NCBI GenBank assembly: GCA_028287545.1
Contig: JAQBPL010000249.1
Span: forward strand, 1-7,732
Direction: 5' to 3'
Source: Vulcanimicrobiota bacterium
GTDB taxonomy: Bacteria; Eremiobacterota; Eremiobacteria; Baltobacterales; Baltobacteraceae
DNA length: 7,732 bases
The notes under the pieces are model-generated. The model worked only from the letters and a program-made list of their open reading frames with translations, searched no databases and had not been told where the DNA came from. A program made the position numbers and the translations under genes. The stretch's first letter is position 1. Every line of letters starts with the position of its first letter. Shown piece by piece: positions 6,465 to 7,732 of this stretch.

Positions 6465-7597
6465 CAGGCCGGCAGGACCGCACCGACCGCCCGGCTTTCG
6501 GCGACGGTGCGCAGCACCCAGTCGGCGTTGCGCTGCAGCGCGTCGGCCGGCCCGAGCGCCGCGCGGACGCGCTCGTATCCGTCGCGCTGAGCGCCCGGAT
6601 CGTCGAGCAGCCGCAGCAGTGCGTCGGCAAGCGCGGCCGGCGTCGCCGCTTCCTGCAGCAGCTCCGGGACGATCGGCTCGTCGAGCACGAGGTTCGGCAG
6701 CGTGACGTACCGCCCGCGATAGATGCGGCGGGCCAGCTTCATCTGCGCTTCGGAGAGCACGTAGAGCGCGACGGCAGGCGTCTCCACCAGCGCCGCTTCG
6801 AGCACCGCGGTCCCCGACGCGATCGCGGCCGCGTCGGCCCCGCGCAGAACCGCGCGCGCGTCGCGCACGATCTCGACCGGCAGCGGCGAGCGAAAACTGA
6901 GCAGATGCTCCATGTGGCGCTGCGCGTCGTCGTCGGCGGCGACCAGGACGGCGCGCACGTTCGGCCGCACTTCGCGCACGCGCGCGATCGCGTCGAGCAG
7001 CCGCGGCGTGTGCCGCGCGATCTCCGGACCGCGACTTCCGGGCAGCAGCGCGACGACGCCGCCGTCGGGCGGCGCAAGAGGGCGCGGTGCTCGCGCGGCG
7101 ATCGTCGAAACCAGCGGATGCCCGACGTACCCGATCGGCAAGCCAAGACCGCGATAGAATCCCGCTTGGTGGCCGAACAGCGTGAGCGGATCGCTCAGCG
7201 ACGCGACCGCGCGCGCGCGTTTGGCATTGTCGAGCCATGCCGACGGCGGCGCGTAGTACACGATCGGTCGGCTGTATCCCAGCCGGCGCAGCATCCACGC
7301 GAACCGCACGTTGAAGGCGCCGAAATCGACGAGCACGACGACGTCGTGCGGATCGGCACGCAGCCGCAGCGCGTTGCGCACGCAAGCGAAGCCCAGCCGC
7401 GGGATCTTGCGCAGCGCATCGAACAGCCCGATCGAAGCCCACCCGCGCGTGCGCTGGACGACGTCCACGCCGGCCCGCGCCAGCCGTTCGTCGCCGATCC
7501 CGCGCGCTTCGACCGCGACGCGCGTGCGCAGCGCGTCGAGCAGTTCGACGGCGAGCAGTTCACCAGAAGCTTCGCCCGTGCTGAAAAAGACGCGCAT
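6464..7597 (-). CDS. lpxB: Lipid A disaccharide synthase LpxB
   Basis: This 377-residue protein is a family-19 GT-B glycosyltransferase. LpxB joins lipid X to UDP-2,3-diacylglucosamine at the cytoplasmic face of the inner membrane and releases UDP. Family marks are GEASGELL (residues 8-15), VVLVDFGAFN (87-96), YYAPPSAW (114-121), YVGHPL (157-162), LLPGSR (184-189), ASGTAVLEAAL (260-270) and YVTLPNLV (297-304). The Glu, Asp, Arg and Asn positions that I recall as important in proteobacterial LpxB appear present as E9, D91, R189 and N302. Length is close to E. coli LpxB (about 380). Two departures stand out: the usual 'PFE' before the FY motif is GHQ here (142-144), and the second Asp of the usual IDAPDFN is Ala (A94). 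The ATG has a good ribosome site. The stop shares one base (TGATG) with the next gene. Confidence 0.93.
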   Translation of the reverse strand: MRVFFSTGEASGELLAVELLDALRTRVAVEARGIGDERLARAGVDVVQRTRGWASIGLFDALRKIPRLGFACVRNALRLRADPHDVVVLVDFGAFNVRFAWMLRRLGYSRPIVYYAPPSAWLDNAKRARAVASLSDPLTLFGHQAGFYRGLGLPIGYVGHPLVSTIAARAPRPLAPPDGGVVALLPGSRGPEIARHTPRLLDAIARVREVRPNVRAVLVAADDDAQRHMEHLLSFRSPLPVEIVRDARAVLRGADAAAIASGTAVLEAALVETPAVALYVLSEAQMKLARRIYRGRYVTLPNLVLDEPIVPELLQEAATPAALADALLRLLDDPGAQRDGYERVRAALGPADALQRNADWVLRTVAESRAVGAVLPA

Positions 7598-7604
7598 GAG
7601 CGAG

Positions 7605-7609
7605 TCCTC
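7605..7609 (-). promoter_or_regulatory. Ribosome binding site of lpxB
   Basis: The minus strand reads GAGGA seven bases before the lpxB ATG, inside the 14-base gap after the lpxA stop. It is among the clearest Shine-Dalgarno sequences in the window and fixes the lpxB start. Confidence 0.65.
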
Positions 7610-7611
7610 GG

Positions 7612-7732
7612 CTATTTCAAGATCCCGCGTTCCGAGGGCGCCTCGAGGAACGCGAGCAGCGCGCGTCCCTCGTCGGTCTTCACCGTCTCGCGCAGTGCGG
7701 CGACCGCCTGGGAGACGTTGCGCTCGGAGCGG
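7612..7732 (-). CDS. lpxA: LpxA C-terminal end (acyl-ACP:UDP-GlcNAc O-acyltransferase), partial
   Basis: Only the last 39 codons and a TAG stop are in the window; the 5' part lies beyond position 7732. The reading frame ends with residues SERGILK, which matches the typical LpxA ending (STRGLIR in E. coli). It is preceded by a helical stretch (QAVAALRETV...EGRALLAFLEAP) like the C-terminal helical domain of LpxA that follows the left-handed beta-helix. LpxA carries out the first step of lipid A synthesis in the cytoplasm, moving an acyl chain from acyl carrier protein to the 3-hydroxyl of UDP-GlcNAc. The stop lies 14 bases before lpxB, and lpxA-lpxB adjacency is a common arrangement, which supports the call. 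The hexapeptide repeats cannot be checked because they are outside the window. Confidence 0.8.
   Translation of the reverse strand, partial: RSERNVSQAVAALRETVKTDEGRALLAFLEAPSERGILK

Larger units (their letters stand above)
1..7732 (-). other. LPS synthesis and export operon (co-oriented, overlapping genes)
   Basis: Ten genes run in one direction. Their junctions, in order of transcription, are: a 14-base gap, 1-base overlap (TGATG), 8-base overlap, 1-base overlap (TGATG), 11-base overlap, 4-base overlap (GTGA), 4-base overlap (GTGA), 17-base gap, 4-base overlap (GTGA). There is no room for an internal promoter outside coding sequence and no hairpin terminator was noticed. Co-transcription is therefore very likely, with ribosome re-initiation at most junctions. 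The promoter and probably other lipid A genes lie upstream of 7732. Confidence 0.8.

Noticed and set aside
7206..7218. Alternating CG tracts (also near 2693-2701) as possible Z-DNA or repeats
   Set aside because: They are short and lie inside coding sequence for Arg/Ala-rich stretches, as expected at this base composition.
6465..7442. Long upstream extension of the metallophosphatase frame, which would suggest a 567-residue fusion protein
   Set aside because: The extension is out of frame with lpxB and overlaps most of it, is Arg/Ala-rich without motifs, and the metallophosphatase domain begins exactly at the ATG at 6464 (MRIYHTSDLHD).

Overview
This GC-rich window (estimated by eye at about two-thirds G+C or more) is a single run of ten genes, all on the minus strand. 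Eight are complete and one is cut at each edge. It looks like a chromosomal operon from a diderm bacterium that builds and exports lipopolysaccharide (LPS). No mobile element, CRISPR array, RNA gene, phage gene or convincing terminator was seen. The longest gap between genes is 17 bases, and most junctions are 1-11 base overlaps, so the run is probably co-transcribed and translationally coupled. Its promoter must lie upstream of position 7732, outside the window.

In the direction of transcription (7732 to 1), the first block is lipid A synthesis. It holds the C-terminal end of lpxA (UDP-GlcNAc acyltransferase), lpxB (lipid A disaccharide synthase), a calcineurin-type metallophosphatase, and a second LpxB-superfamily glycosyltransferase of the 'LpxB-related' type. 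Next comes a polytopic protein of the O-antigen ligase/polymerase (Wzy_C) type. The third block is the LPS transport machine: an LptC-like lipoprotein, the LptB ATPase and one LptF/LptG-type permease. The last two genes are a DUF3084 membrane protein and the first 25 codons of a RuvC/YqgF-like nuclease.

The operon can be read as a path: acylate UDP-GlcNAc, (possibly) hydrolyse UDP-diacylglucosamine, join the disaccharide, add glycan, then extract from the inner membrane and export. The most interesting point is the metallophosphatase. It sits where an LpxH-type enzyme would be expected functionally. Its third metal-site motif is GNRE rather than the usual GNHE, which recalls the GNRD motif of LpxH, although the rest of the protein resembles the N-terminal domain of 5'-nucleotidases. 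It is a candidate non-orthologous UDP-2,3-diacylglucosamine hydrolase.

Organism (inference): the LpxB-related family and the DUF3084 + RuvC/YqgF-like pair are familiar from Cyanobacteria and some neighbouring or deep-branching diderm phyla. The combination with lpxA/lpxB, lptB, very high GC and no proteobacterial gene order fits a lineage such as Candidatus Eremiobacterota (WPS-2) or a relative. The phylum cannot be fixed from the sequence alone.
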